Below, piece after piece: positions 6,693 through 14,003 of a stretch of 17,885 bases of DNA. The notes under the pieces were generated by a model. The model was not told the DNA's origin. It saw only the letters and a list, made by a program, of their open reading frames with translations, and searched no databases. This DNA is from Candidatus Woesearchaeota archaeon. GTDB taxonomy: Archaea; Nanobdellota; Nanobdellia; Woesearchaeales; UBA525. The stretch covers positions 1 to 17,885 of the forward strand of contig JAAOYD010000034.1 of NCBI GenBank assembly GCA_018221165.1. The letters run 5' to 3'. Position 1 is the first letter of the stretch, and each line of letters begins with the position of its first letter. A program made the position numbers and the translations under genes.

Positions 6693-7209
6693 GTTCTTTG
6701 ATAGTTTTCAAGTCAATCCCGTAATGCGCGTAGATTGCTTGATTGCCCATGGCGGTTGTTGTGTCGAGGGTGAAGCCGAGCGCTTCGACAGCGGCTTCCA
6801 CCGCTTCTTTGCTTGGTGCTTCAATCTCAAAGTAGGGCGGTATTCTTGGCCAGAAATCGATTTCGAAGTCGATGACGCCTTTTTTGTAGCTGACGCGTTT
6901 GTTTTCTTGCATCGCTTTTCTGATGAAGCCGAGTTTTTCTAAGATGTCTGCTGTTGTGTCAAAGTCGCTCACGTCCACTTCCAGTTCTTTCGTCCCGTCG
7001 ATGGTTTCTGATTGTATTTCTTTGATGGTGAGCTCAACTTTTTCACCAGTGTCTCGCAGACGCAGCCAGGCGTCAGGATTATCGTTGAAGTCGTAGACAT
7101 AACGTCGCATGTTTCTCTCTGCCACTTTCTTCGCACCGATCGCTTCCAGCTTCTTCTTGATGTCGGCCACGTCGATGTCGAGAATGCGCAGTTCGAATTC
7201 TGTGTGCAT
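6682..7209 (-). CDS. CYTH-domain protein (class IV adenylate cyclase / ThTPase-like)
   Basis: A 175-residue protein. The N-terminus EFELRIL has the ExExR/K signature of CYTH phosphohydrolases and cyclases. Charged strands follow that line the triphosphate tunnel (WLRLRDTGEKVELTIKE, TKELEVDVSDF, RVSYKKGVIDFEIDFWP), then the FEIEAPSKEAVEAAVEALG helix typical of archaeal CyaB-type proteins. Such enzymes act on triphosphates with Mg2+ or Mn2+; whether this one makes cAMP, hydrolyses thiamine triphosphate or cleaves polyphosphate is not decidable here. TTTTTATG (about 7232-7239) is at leaderless distance. Its promoter is back to back with the next gene. Confidence 0.85.
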   Translation of the reverse strand: MHTEFELRILDIDVADIKKKLEAIGAKKVAERNMRRYVYDFNDNPDAWLRLRDTGEKVELTIKEIQSETIDGTKELEVDVSDFDTTADILEKLGFIRKAMQENKRVSYKKGVIDFEIDFWPRIPPYFEIEAPSKEAVEAAVEALGFTLDTTTAMGNQAIYAHYGIDLKTIKELKF

Positions 7210-7281
7210 AAAACTGAGCAGAGGGTGGTCTCATAAAAAGCTTTGGAAAGGCAGATAAATGCCTAGGTGATTCCCACCTCT

Positions 7282-7701
7282 ATGAACCCCGCCATCACAA
7301 TAATGTCGCCTGACCGTCACAGACGCAAAGTTCTCGAGAATATTCTCAAACTCGATGCGGTCAGAGCAATAAGCACTGACTCAGCGAAGGTTGCTGCCGC
7401 AGCCGCCATGCTTGGAGATAGACTCCTCATTGACGCTTCAGCTCTAGGAGAGTTCACACCGACAAACGTAGCAGATGTGAATAACTACGTGAGTCATTTC
7501 GGAGAAGGGTATGTTCCACTCGATTTTTCAAAAACCTTAGTTTTATCTCAAAAGACACTCACTGAAGACCAAGAAGCAGTTATTAAGCAAGTAACTGGTG
7601 AGAACTCAGTTATGTATCGCGGTCCTGACGACTACTATCAAAGGTGTTTGTCCCAAATTTCGCCATTTGTTGGTAAAGAGGACCTTGAGGCGTCAAGGTA
7701 G
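7282..7701 (+). CDS. Hypothetical protein, possibly a receiver-like fold
   Basis: A 139-residue protein. The order of elements (AITIMSPDRHRRKVLENIL, RLLIDASALGEF, TLVLSQKTLTEDQEAVIKQV, NSVMYRGPDDYYQRCLSQI) resembles the beta-alpha layout of a response-regulator receiver domain, with D at the end of the middle strand. Similarity is too weak to name it. ATG 7282 is chosen over GTG 7267 because AGATAAAT (7252-7259) is centred 26 bases upstream. AGGTG (7265-7269) and CACCT (7275-7279) form a small hairpin just before the start. Its last 92 bases overlap the convergent thpR gene. Confidence 0.6.
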   Translation: MNPAITIMSPDRHRRKVLENILKLDAVRAISTDSAKVAAAAAMLGDRLLIDASALGEFTPTNVADVNNYVSHFGEGYVPLDFSKTLVLSQKTLTEDQEAVIKQVTGENSVMYRGPDDYYQRCLSQISPFVGKEDLEASR

Positions 7702-8164
7702 ATTTGTACAGTACAAAAGATTCCGCTTTCCATTTCTGTTCTATCCGCTTCTCCTTGACTATGTTTTTGAGGATGTCGCCTTCCTCCGCAGTGAGATGCT
7801 GGAACCTGGCAATGGTGAGATGTGGTTTGTAGCTTCGCGGGTCGTTCATCGCCCAGGGTCGCACTGCTCGTTGGATGTGCTTTTGTAATTGCGCCAGTTC
7901 TTTATTGAGTTTGATGCCGAGCCAGAGCACTCTCGGGAAGGTGCCGAGCTTTGTTGTTTGGAGCTTTATGGTCGAGAATTCTATTTCTGACAATGCCTCT
8001 TGTACTTTAGGGAGCTTCTCGTCGGGCACTTCACCCAGGTATTTCAGGGTGAGATGGATGTGTTTCGCTAATCGTAATGAATCAAGAGAATGGAGTTCTT
8101 TGCCGAGCTTGTCGAGTGCTTGTTCGAGTTCTGGCGAGATATTCAGAGCTACGAAGAGTCGCAT
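7610..8164 (-). CDS. thpR: RNA 2',3'-cyclic phosphodiesterase (2H family, LigT/ThpR)
   Basis: A 184-residue 2H phosphoesterase. The two catalytic motifs are HLTL at residues 37-40 and HLTI at 115-118, with family context RLFVALNIS at the start, YLGEVP after the first motif and PHLTIARF at the second. These enzymes open 2',3'-cyclic phosphates on RNA ends to a 2'-phosphate and, in reverse, can join tRNA halves. The family normally ends near LTPQGPLYQQMAKF; here about 14 more residues follow, and these lie in the antisense overlap with the upstream hypothetical gene. ACATTTAG near 8186-8193 is a possible TATA box for a leaderless mRNA. It follows the TRAM gene on the same strand. Confidence 0.92.
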   Translation of the reverse strand: MRLFVALNISPELEQALDKLGKELHSLDSLRLAKHIHLTLKYLGEVPDEKLPKVQEALSEIEFSTIKLQTTKLGTFPRVLWLGIKLNKELAQLQKHIQRAVRPWAMNDPRSYKPHLTIARFQHLTAEEGDILKNIVKEKRIEQKWKAESFVLYKSTLTPQGPLYQQMAKFGTNTFDSSRQDRDT

Positions 8165-8196
8165 GGAGAATGTGAAAGTTGTTTGGAACTAAATGT

Positions 8197-8571
8197 TTAT
8201 TCCTTCTCAGGAGCTTCCTCATCACTGTCCGGCTCATCGCCAGGGTCAGCGTCTGCGGGCTCATCACCGAAGTCTTCGCTGTCGAGTTCTTTCTGAGGGT
8301 CGAACTCTGGTTCAGCAGGCTTCGAAGATCTCGATGCCTCTATCTTCTTCTCCGCGTCGCCGATCTTCTCGGCAAAGCCCACTTTCGCGAGCACGCGGGT
8401 AATCTTGATGCGTACTTCGTCTCCAGCTTTGGTGTTCGGGACGAAGAGCACAAATCCGTCCTTCTTCGCAATACCGTCGCCTTTCTCTCCGACGGCCTCT
8501 ATCCTTACATCAATCTCTTCTCCTTCCCTCACGGGAGGAGCACTATTATTCTGGTATTGGTTGCCATACAT
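8197..8571 (-). CDS. TRAM-domain RNA-binding protein with acidic tail
   Basis: A 124-residue protein. Residues 13-70 form a TRAM domain: REGEEIDVRIEAVGEKGDGI, then GFVLFVPNTKAGDEVRIKITRVLAKVGFAEKI. In archaea single TRAM proteins act as RNA chaperones, comparable to bacterial cold-shock proteins. The last 45 residues are almost all Asp, Glu, Pro and Ser (DEPADADPGDEPDSDEE), an unusually acidic tail that probably stays disordered and may tune RNA release. GGAAGGT about nine bases before the ATG is a good Shine-Dalgarno. The TATA box (TTTAAA near 8637-8642) places the transcript start at a 5' hairpin. Confidence 0.9.
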   Translation of the reverse strand: MYGNQYQNNSAPPVREGEEIDVRIEAVGEKGDGIAKKDGFVLFVPNTKAGDEVRIKITRVLAKVGFAEKIGDAEKKIEASRSSKPAEPEFDPQKELDSEDFGDEPADADPGDEPDSDEEAPEKE

Positions 8572-8597
8572 TGTCTTGTTACCTTCCGTTTTCCTTA

Positions 8598-8612
8598 GCG
8601 AGAAGCTCTCGC
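8598..8612 (-). promoter_or_regulatory. 5'-terminal hairpin in TRAM gene leader
   Basis: GCGAGA (8598-8603), loop of three, TCTCGC (8607-8612). TTTAAA centred at about 8639 predicts a start near 8613, so the TRAM mRNA would begin with this hairpin about 27 bases ahead of the coding start. 5' hairpins can stabilise messages or serve as RNA-chaperone targets; autoregulation by the encoded protein is inference. Confidence 0.45.
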
Positions 8613-8659
8613 AAGGTGGAATATGGAGATGAGGCTTTTAAAGTTAATGCTGAAAACAA

Positions 8660-9136
8660 CTATTTCTTCTCTTCATCGGCTTCTTGTATTGCCTTCTTGA
8701 CCTTGGCGTCGTCGACTTTCTTGCGGAGCGTGTCGAGGCCAGCGTCGTCCTTCTTCGTGCCCTTGTTCATTTTCACGATGAGGATGACAAAGACAGTGGT
8801 GAAGAGGAGTGCCCAGATGAGCGTTCCCAGCCAGCCAGGGAGGATGGGGACAAGTTCGAGGAATTCTGTTATGACATCTCTCCAGAACAGGCCGGCGACG
8901 AAGGTGAGCGCGCCGATAATCGTGGTACGATAGGTCTTGGAGAATTCTACCTTGCTTTCTGCTTTCGCGAGCCGACGTTCGAGGGATTTCAGGTCGATTT
9001 CTTGCTTCTGCTCTTCTTCTTTCTTGGCAAGCTCTTCCTTCTGCTTGTCGAGCTTCTTCTCTTTGCGCTCCAAGCTGGCTGTCTTCTTCTCGAGCTGCTG
9101 CTTAGACGTGAGAATCTCGACTTTCTTCTTCGCCAT
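8660..9136 (-). CDS. Coiled-coil membrane protein with DUF5654-like region
   Basis: A 158-residue protein. The first 65 residues are Lys/Glu-rich heptads (KKLDKQKEELAKKEEEQKQ) forming a coiled coil. Then TYRTTIIGALTFVAGLFWRDVITEF matches the archaeal DUF5654 family, with two transmembrane helices (about 70-90 and 98-120) and a charged C-terminal tail. The function of DUF5654 is unknown. TTATAAAA near 9159-9166 is centred 26 bases before the ATG, so transcription is leaderless and independent of the radA gene that ends just upstream. Confidence 0.8.
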   Translation of the reverse strand: MAKKKVEILTSKQQLEKKTASLERKEKKLDKQKEELAKKEEEQKQEIDLKSLERRLAKAESKVEFSKTYRTTIIGALTFVAGLFWRDVITEFLELVPILPGWLGTLIWALLFTTVFVILIVKMNKGTKKDDAGLDTLRKKVDDAKVKKAIQEADEEKK

Positions 9137-9172
9137 GGAGAAAGAGGAAGAAAAGGGGTTTTATAATGTTTC

Positions 9173-10195
9173 TTACGCTTCTTCCAGCCCGCCTTCGACC
9201 ACGTTGAACACGCACTCAGCGTCCGGCATGTTCGGGGCGTCGATGAGCTTCGCGACTCTCGTGCCTTTCTTGCCTCTGCGCAGGTAGATCCTGAAGGTGC
9301 TGTTGTGTCCCACGATGTGGCCGCCGATGGCTTCAGTCGGGTCGCCGAAGAACTGGTCAGGCTTGCTCATCACTTGGTTGGTGACGTAGACACTCAGGTT
9401 GTACATGTCTGCGATCTTTGAGAGCACGTGCATGTGCTTGTTCAGCTTCTGCTGGCGTTCTGCCAGTGTGCCTCTGCCGACGAATTCTGCTCTGAAGTGG
9501 GCGGTTAAGCTGTCAACAATAACTAATTTGACATCGTCGCCTTTCTTGATGAGTTCTTCCACCTTCTCCGCCAGGAGCATCTGGTGGTCAGTGTTGTAGG
9601 CTTTGGCCACTTTGATGTGCGCCAGTGTTTCGTCCGGGTCGAGCTTGTTGGCTTTTGCGAACTGGGTGATTCTTTCTGGCCTGAAGGTGTTTTCCGTGTC
9701 GATATAGATAATTGTGCTGTCTGGGTGGGCGATAAGCGTGTTCACCGCAAGCACATGTGCAATTTGGGTTTTTCCTGAGCCGTATTGACCGAAGCATTCG
9801 GTAATGCAGCCTGTTTCGAAGCCGCCGCCGAGCATCTCATCGAAGGCCGGGACGCCTGTGGTGATTTTCAGGACCGCGTCGCGCTTTGCCATGACATCTG
9901 TGCCTGAGATGAAGCCCATGTCTAAGGAATCTCTCGCTGATTTGATGATTTTCCGTGCGGTGCTTTCTGTCACGCCCGAAACAGCTACTAATTGGCCAGG
10001 GGTTGCCACGCCGATTGACATCAGATCGTCATAGCCGCTGCTGATGAGCTTTTCAGCGGTTGCTGCGCCGACGCCGGGCAGTTCCATAATGGAGTCTTCC
10101 TGGCTTTTTACTGGTTCTTTCACTTTCTTCACCGTCTTTGTCGCCTCTACAACGGGAGGCATTTCTTCTTGTATTGCGATTGCTTCTGCATCCAT
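9173..10195 (-). CDS. radA: DNA strand-exchange recombinase RadA
   Basis: A 340-residue archaeal Rad51/RecA homologue that polymerises on single-stranded DNA and drives strand exchange. A short acidic N-terminus is followed by a helix-hairpin-helix domain (ELPGVGAATAEKLISSGYDDL, about 38-58). Next comes the polymerisation-motif region, then Walker A GQYGSGKT (136-143), the YIDTENTFRPERI block, Walker B KLVIVDS, and loop L2 around VMSKPDQFFGDPTEAIGGH. The C-terminus RGKKGTRVAKLIDAPNMPDAECVFNV is normal. I chose ATG 10195 over GTG 10204 because GGTGAT ends four bases before it. A small conserved gene lies 42 bases upstream on the same strand, probably in one operon. Confidence 0.96.
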   Translation of the reverse strand: MDAEAIAIQEEMPPVVEATKTVKKVKEPVKSQEDSIMELPGVGAATAEKLISSGYDDLMSIGVATPGQLVAVSGVTESTARKIIKSARDSLDMGFISGTDVMAKRDAVLKITTGVPAFDEMLGGGFETGCITECFGQYGSGKTQIAHVLAVNTLIAHPDSTIIYIDTENTFRPERITQFAKANKLDPDETLAHIKVAKAYNTDHQMLLAEKVEELIKKGDDVKLVIVDSLTAHFRAEFVGRGTLAERQQKLNKHMHVLSKIADMYNLSVYVTNQVMSKPDQFFGDPTEAIGGHIVGHNSTFRIYLRRGKKGTRVAKLIDAPNMPDAECVFNVVEGGLEEA

Positions 10196-10237
10196 GGGTA
10201 TCACCGTTTCGATTATTAATGTATTGGAAAAAGAGAT

Positions 10238-10486
10238 TTAAGCCTCTGTGGCCAGGGCAATGTACTCATAGGCCTTCTGCAGGACTAATGAGGCCTTCGG
10301 TAGGTCGTTCATCCGAAGAGAAGTCGTGCGCTGCCAGGCGCCCTCTTTGTCCTTGTAGCTGCGTTCGAAGGAGACGGTCTTGTAGGTTCCTTCTCCTTCC
10401 TTCGCTTCGTTGTCCCACACCGTAGCTGTGATAGCGCCGGCGCGGAATTTCTTTACTGGTTGGTTCGTACTTTCGTTTTGTGTCAT
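10238..10486 (-). CDS. Small conserved protein upstream of radA, function unknown
   Basis: An 82-residue protein with the pattern KKFRAGAITATVWDNE, then TYKTVSFERSYKDKEGAWQ and NDLPKASLVLQKAYEYI. I recall this arrangement as a small, widely distributed uncharacterised family. The strand-rich core with aromatic and basic residues would suit nucleic acid binding, but that is inference from shape and context. ATG 10486 is fixed by a perfect GGAGGTG six bases before it. An upstream in-frame start at 10525 would lack such a site. It precedes radA on the same strand and has a long structured leader. Confidence 0.8.
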   Translation of the reverse strand: MTQNESTNQPVKKFRAGAITATVWDNEAKEGEGTYKTVSFERSYKDKEGAWQRTTSLRMNDLPKASLVLQKAYEYIALATEA

Positions 10487-10522
10487 TATTGACACCTCCT
10501 GTGCTTTCGCTTTCGCGAGCCC

Positions 10523-10593
10523 CAATAGGTGCCCGAGACGGCGATGGTTGTTGAGCCGTCTGGGGCAAGGGGACAGTGCGACAAGAGCTATTG
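10523..10593 (-). promoter_or_regulatory. Structured leader upstream of the radA operon
   Basis: TGCCC-x-AGACGGC (10530-10542) pairs with GCCGTCT-x-GGGCA (10555-10567), a twelve-pair hairpin with one mismatch and a 12-base loop. Outside it CAATAG (10523-10528) can pair with CTATTG (10588-10593). A TTAAAC box near 10604-10609 predicts a start near 10581, so the hairpin would lie within the leader, though the outer arm may fall just outside it. Closer to the gene is a short TCGC-GAAA-GCGA tetraloop hairpin. It may regulate the radA operon or be a separate small RNA. Confidence 0.5.
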
Positions 10594-10668
10594 AGGCGTG
10601 CTAGTTTAAGAGCGCTGCGCGTGCATGTCCAGTGCTCTATTGGGAAGAAAGGCGCTGAGAAGGCTGAA

Positions 10669-11214
10669 TTAGCGGGTTTGAACGGGTATCGGTCCTTCTT
10701 CGCCGGCTTGTGGGTGATCTCCGGCGAGTTCGAGTCTAACGTATTCTGCAGTGATGTCCTTACTAAGAATCCTTTCAACAAAGCCCACACGATAGTTGAA
10801 CTTCCTGGTGCGCTGGCCGAGGGGGATGTGCTTCAAGTGGATTCCTCGGGTAAGCAGGGCAATTGAGCTTGATTTCGGGAAGGCCCAGTCGACATCTGTG
10901 ATGAGTGGATAGAGCTGTATTCGCCTCTTGTCGAGGGTTTTGTAGTGCTCGACCTTGCCAGTCCTGGCTGCTCTGAGGGCGAGGTCAACGGTGTCGTCGA
11001 CATAGCCACGAATGGAGCCGTTGTCGTAGAGCCCCTGTCTGACAAGCGTGCTCGTTTCTAGGTAGGGTACGATGACCTTTGCGTAGGCAGTGGCCATCGC
11101 GTCGATGAGCTCGTCGCCCTTCAAAGGTGCTCGGGTCTCTGCGATATGCGAGATGCAGCGGCTCAGCTTGTCAAAGAGCGTCAAGTTGCGAGAATCAGGA
11201 CCTACACGTATCAT
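10669..11214 (-). CDS. Hypothetical protein
   Basis: A 181-residue soluble protein I do not recognise. It starts MIRVGPDSRNLTLFDKLSRC and is mostly predicted helical in the first half, with strands such as RRIQLYPLITDVDW and FNYRVGFVERIL in the second. It has no transmembrane helix and no evident catalytic motif. ATTTATAC (about 11234-11241) is 26 bases before the ATG, so it is leaderless. Codon use resembles its neighbours. It lies between the DUF2683/RelE toxin module and the radA operon and is transcribed toward the latter. Confidence 0.7.
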   Translation of the reverse strand: MIRVGPDSRNLTLFDKLSRCISHIAETRAPLKGDELIDAMATAYAKVIVPYLETSTLVRQGLYDNGSIRGYVDDTVDLALRAARTGKVEHYKTLDKRRIQLYPLITDVDWAFPKSSSIALLTRGIHLKHIPLGQRTRKFNYRVGFVERILSKDITAEYVRLELAGDHPQAGEEGPIPVQTR

Positions 11215-11245
11215 AGAATTCAGTATTCCGTAGTAGTATAAATGC

Positions 11246-11515
11246 TTATCGTCGTTTGTAGGCTTTCTTGTGGTGTAAAAGGGTTTCGAAGACTATCAAG
11301 TCTTCTGTGACTTTGAAGAGGAGGATGAAGTCGATGTCGACACGTACTCGCTTGAATTCCTTCAGGTCGTGGCGCAGGTTCTTGTAATGGTGCGGGTTTG
11401 GCGAGGAACGAATCTCATGAATCTTTTTCTTCGTGGCGAGGAGACGTGACAGGTCTTTCTTCTTCAGCTTCTTGAGAATCTTGAGCAGCTTCGGCTGGAG
11501 TACAGAATCTCGCAT
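11246..11515 (-). CDS. RelE-family toxin (partner of DUF2683 antitoxin)
   Basis: An 89-residue basic protein. It has the RelE layout: two N-terminal helices (LLKILKKLKKKDLSRLLATKKKIHEI), a linker SSPNPHHYKNLRHDLKEFKRVRVDIDFILLFKV and the last strand LIVFETLLHHKKAY. The pattern NLRHDL...RVRVDIDFILLFKV...FETLLHH is the usual mRNA interferase core with basic residues and a C-terminal HH/HK. It follows the antitoxin gene by 25 bases on the same strand. Toxic activity is inferred from family and context. Confidence 0.85.
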   Translation of the reverse strand: MRDSVLQPKLLKILKKLKKKDLSRLLATKKKIHEIRSSPNPHHYKNLRHDLKEFKRVRVDIDFILLFKVTEDLIVFETLLHHKKAYKRR

Positions 11516-11540
11516 TCACAAAGAAAGAGGGGTGTCTAAC

Positions 11541-11777
11541 TTATGCCTTCTCTATTAGTTCTCGGAGCTCTTTCATGCTGGAAAAAGGTATTCCGGGCTC
11601 CTTGTCAATCTTCTTGAGCTTCTTGAGAAAGTCAGGGCGAAGCTCGAAGTATTGATCGAAGTTGTCCTCGATAAGCTTGTTGACTGCTTGGGACTTGTTC
11701 TTGAAGCCGTATTTGGCCTTGACGATGTTGACGATGGTGTTCTGGAGCTCGCCCAGGTCGATGACTGCCTGTACCAT
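11541..11777 (-). CDS. DUF2683-type antitoxin
   Basis: A 78-residue protein starting MVQAVIDLGELQNTIVNIVKAKYGFKNKSQAV, the signature of archaeal DUF2683 proteins, which occur upstream of RelE toxins and have an RHH-like N-terminus for DNA binding. The C-terminal part (ELRPDFLKKLKKIDKE and MKELRELIEKA) would contact the toxin. I chose ATG 11777 because a TTTTATAATAAAA box is centred 25 bases upstream and the family begins at MVQAV. The ATG at 11789 adds four residues. Confidence 0.85.
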   Translation of the reverse strand: MVQAVIDLGELQNTIVNIVKAKYGFKNKSQAVNKLIEDNFDQYFELRPDFLKKLKKIDKEPGIPFSSMKELRELIEKA

Positions 11778-11844
11778 GTTACAAGTCATTACGTTTTATT
11801 ATAAAAATGTTGTGGTCTTATCGACGGAGGATTTCCGAGAAGGC

Positions 11845-12600
11845 TTATCTGAGCACGTCCGGCGCTACGTATTGCTCGTCCGCGGCTTCGGCGTTGGTCA
11901 TGAATCGCACTTCGTCATCCGCGTAGCTGCCCACCAGGTATTGGAAGGCGCCTCTGCTGTTATCGATGTGGTGCGGGTGGAAGTCGATGCTGATTTGCTT
12001 ATCCTTGTCCAGGCGCATGAGGAAGAAGCCGAAGTCGCCCAGGTGGAGCAGGTGCGCTAAGACATAGTCTTGCATCGGGAGGAATACTAAAGTACTGATC
12101 TCGACTTCCTTGACAGTTGGTGGGGGATAGAACCAGCCCAGGTGTTCGTAGCCACTGGCGTCGTAGTCGTAGCCGAGTTCTGGCAGTAAGGCATGTGTTC
12201 GTTCGTCGATGAGGTTGTAGGGCGCTCGGAAGCCTCTGACTGTCTTGTTGGTGATGTCTTCAATGACTCTCTTGCATTCTTCCAGTTCCCAACGCAGTTG
12301 TGTCTCGTTAATTTCTGGAATCCTCGGGTGGGTCATGGTGTGGCAGGCCACTTCGTAGTTCCAAGCGAGTTCTTTGGTGAGTGCGCTGTGGTTCTTGGCG
12401 AAGTCGCCGGTGACGAAGAAGGTGGCTTTCGCGTCGTACTGGTCTAATGTTGAGAGGATGAACCTGATTTCCCCTTCGGTGTTGAGTGGTTCCACATCGA
12501 AGCTTAACAACACTTCTTCCACTGGTGTGATGAAGAGGAACATGATGAAGATGACGATGATGATGGCGACACTCCAGATGAAGAAGGTATAACGCTCCAT
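11845..12600 (-). CDS. Membrane-anchored polysaccharide deacetylase (CE4/NodB fold)
   Basis: A 251-residue protein. Residues 7-25 are a transmembrane anchor. The NodB domain follows: LSFDVEP with Asp35, ATFFVTGDFAKNH, the metal-binding pair H87-TMT-H91, the RAPY motif at 125-128, and DFHPHHID near the C-terminus supplying the late His. These enzymes remove acetyl groups from N-acetylated glycans using a divalent metal. The usual first motif TFDDG is reduced to SFDVE, so one of the two Asp residues is replaced, as in some deacetylase subfamilies. The active site probably faces outside. CTTAAAAAC (12622-12630) lies 26 bases upstream, leaderless. Confidence 0.88.
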   Translation of the reverse strand: MERYTFFIWSVAIIIVIFIMFLFITPVEEVLLSFDVEPLNTEGEIRFILSTLDQYDAKATFFVTGDFAKNHSALTKELAWNYEVACHTMTHPRIPEINETQLRWELEECKRVIEDITNKTVRGFRAPYNLIDERTHALLPELGYDYDASGYEHLGWFYPPPTVKEVEISTLVFLPMQDYVLAHLLHLGDFGFFLMRLDKDKQISIDFHPHHIDNSRGAFQYLVGSYADDEVRFMTNAEAADEQYVAPDVLR

Positions 12601-12635
12601 GGGCTTATTGGAGAAAAAGGAGTTTTTAAGGGTTT

Positions 12636-13967
12636 CTACAGCTTCTCATCCAGGTCTTCGAGATCATCCAAGGAGATGACTTCTTCCTCTGTGACGTCAT
12701 TCTTCACTTCTTTTTCAATAGGAGCGATATCAGGGATTGCCGCTTTAGCTTCTTCCACAGTAACTTCCTTCTTTTCCTCTTCCTTAGCGCCTACGGTTGG
12801 GCTGGGAGCAGCGGGTTCTTTTGAAGGGGTGGGTGCAGCGGGCGCCTCTTCAGGCTCCGCAGGACTGTCGTCCGGCTCGTCAACGATGTTGACTCTTTCA
12901 GAAACTATTTCGGATTTTGCAGCGTCCGGTTCAGCAAGGACTTCTTTGATTGCGTCTTTGACTTCCGGCTTGGTTTCGAGCGTGTCAACAGCAGCGCTTG
13001 ATGCTTCGTTGAGCTTCTTCAGCTCTTCTTCCGGGTCGACGTTGGTGAAGACCATGTTCGCAGTGAGCTCTACTCGTTCGAACTGCTCGTTCTTCTTGCA
13101 TTTTCCGACGATCTTTATGATTTCGCCGAGCAAGTCGGTCTTGACCGCTTCGAAGGCGTTGGGATTGTCCATGTATTGCAGGAATTGCTCGTCTGTCTTG
13201 CCGGTGAGTTGTTGCGCTTGGGCTTTCCAGAAGGTGGTGCGAATGTTTCCACTGCCGTCGTCGAGGAAAACGTTCATGACGTAGTTCGTCTGTTTTGTTC
13301 CTGTGTGTCCTTCTTGGATTCTTTTTCCTGTGCTGGCGTCGACTTCGAAGAATCTCGGGTCGTAGACTTGCACGACGGTTGCTAAGAGTTCGACGCTTGC
13401 TTCGTCGCCGGTGAGTTCCTTAATCATCTTTCGTTCTTTTGTTCCTGGAGAAAATGTTTTCACGTTCTCAATCACAACACCTGCAGGATTCTGTTCGAGT
13501 TTGGCGTCGTTGCTCAGATGGAGTTCTTTATTGCCTCTGTTGTCTTTCACATAGGCGTTCTTGATTCTGATAGTGTCGCCTTCTGTTAATGCGTTGAACG
13601 TGTCTGTCTGGTCGTTCCAGAGGGTGATTCTGATGATACCGCTGTCGTCGCCGAGGAGGAAGCTTGCTACTTTGCCTTTTCGTCCGTTCTTGTCGAATTC
13701 TCGCAGTTCGTATTTTTGTGTGAGCTTTCCAGTGGCAGTGACGTTCTTCATGCCGGGGAACATGTCGACGATCTTCGCTGGGCCGCCTGTCGCTTTTACT
13801 AATTCAACGCCGAGCTCGTTCGCGACAATATGCGCTGCGCCATCTTCAGAGATAAGTCCGGTGAGTTGTTTGAGTTTCTGTTGGATCTTCTCGTCAATAG
13901 CTGCTTCTGTGAGTCCTTTCGCTGCGATGATCTTCGCTTTGATATCTTTCGCTGGAATGTCGATCAT
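12636..13967 (-). CDS. Replication factor A (single-stranded DNA-binding protein, RPA type)
   Basis: A 443-residue protein that coats single-stranded DNA in replication and repair. An N-terminal helical region is followed by two OB folds: one with VTATGKLTQKYELREFDKNGRKGKVASFLLGDDSGIIRITLWND (about 75-165), one with VELLATVVQVYDPRFFEV ... NVFLDDGSGNIRTTFWKAQA (about 180-310). About 130 disordered residues rich in Glu, Pro and Ala end in LDDLEDLDEKL, an acidic tip like that used by SSBs to recruit partners. No zinc finger is seen, unlike many euryarchaeal RPAs. I chose ATG 13967 because AAGGTG ends five bases before it. A candidate RNA (14004-14102) lies on the opposite strand across its leader. 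Confidence 0.92.
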   Translation of the reverse strand: MIDIPAKDIKAKIIAAKGLTEAAIDEKIQQKLKQLTGLISEDGAAHIVANELGVELVKATGGPAKIVDMFPGMKNVTATGKLTQKYELREFDKNGRKGKVASFLLGDDSGIIRITLWNDQTDTFNALTEGDTIRIKNAYVKDNRGNKELHLSNDAKLEQNPAGVVIENVKTFSPGTKERKMIKELTGDEASVELLATVVQVYDPRFFEVDASTGKRIQEGHTGTKQTNYVMNVFLDDGSGNIRTTFWKAQAQQLTGKTDEQFLQYMDNPNAFEAVKTDLLGEIIKIVGKCKKNEQFERVELTANMVFTNVDPEEELKKLNEASSAAVDTLETKPEVKDAIKEVLAEPDAAKSEIVSERVNIVDEPDDSPAEPEEAPAAPTPSKEPAAPSPTVGAKEEEKKEVTVEEAKAAIPDIAPIEKEVKNDVTEEEVISLDDLEDLDEKL

Positions 13968-14003
13968 GTGTGCACCTTCGTAAACCTTAGCTTCTTGTTC
14001 ATT

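Noticed and set aside
10660..10700. tRNA-like TTCAAA segment on the minus strand
   Set aside because: The bases are the last codons of the hypothetical gene at 10669-11214, and the flanks do not pair as a T-stem.
12676..13284. Ser-rich open frame on the + strand
   Set aside because: It is antisense to the Glu/Pro-rich tail of RPA; Ser-rich antisense frames are expected there.
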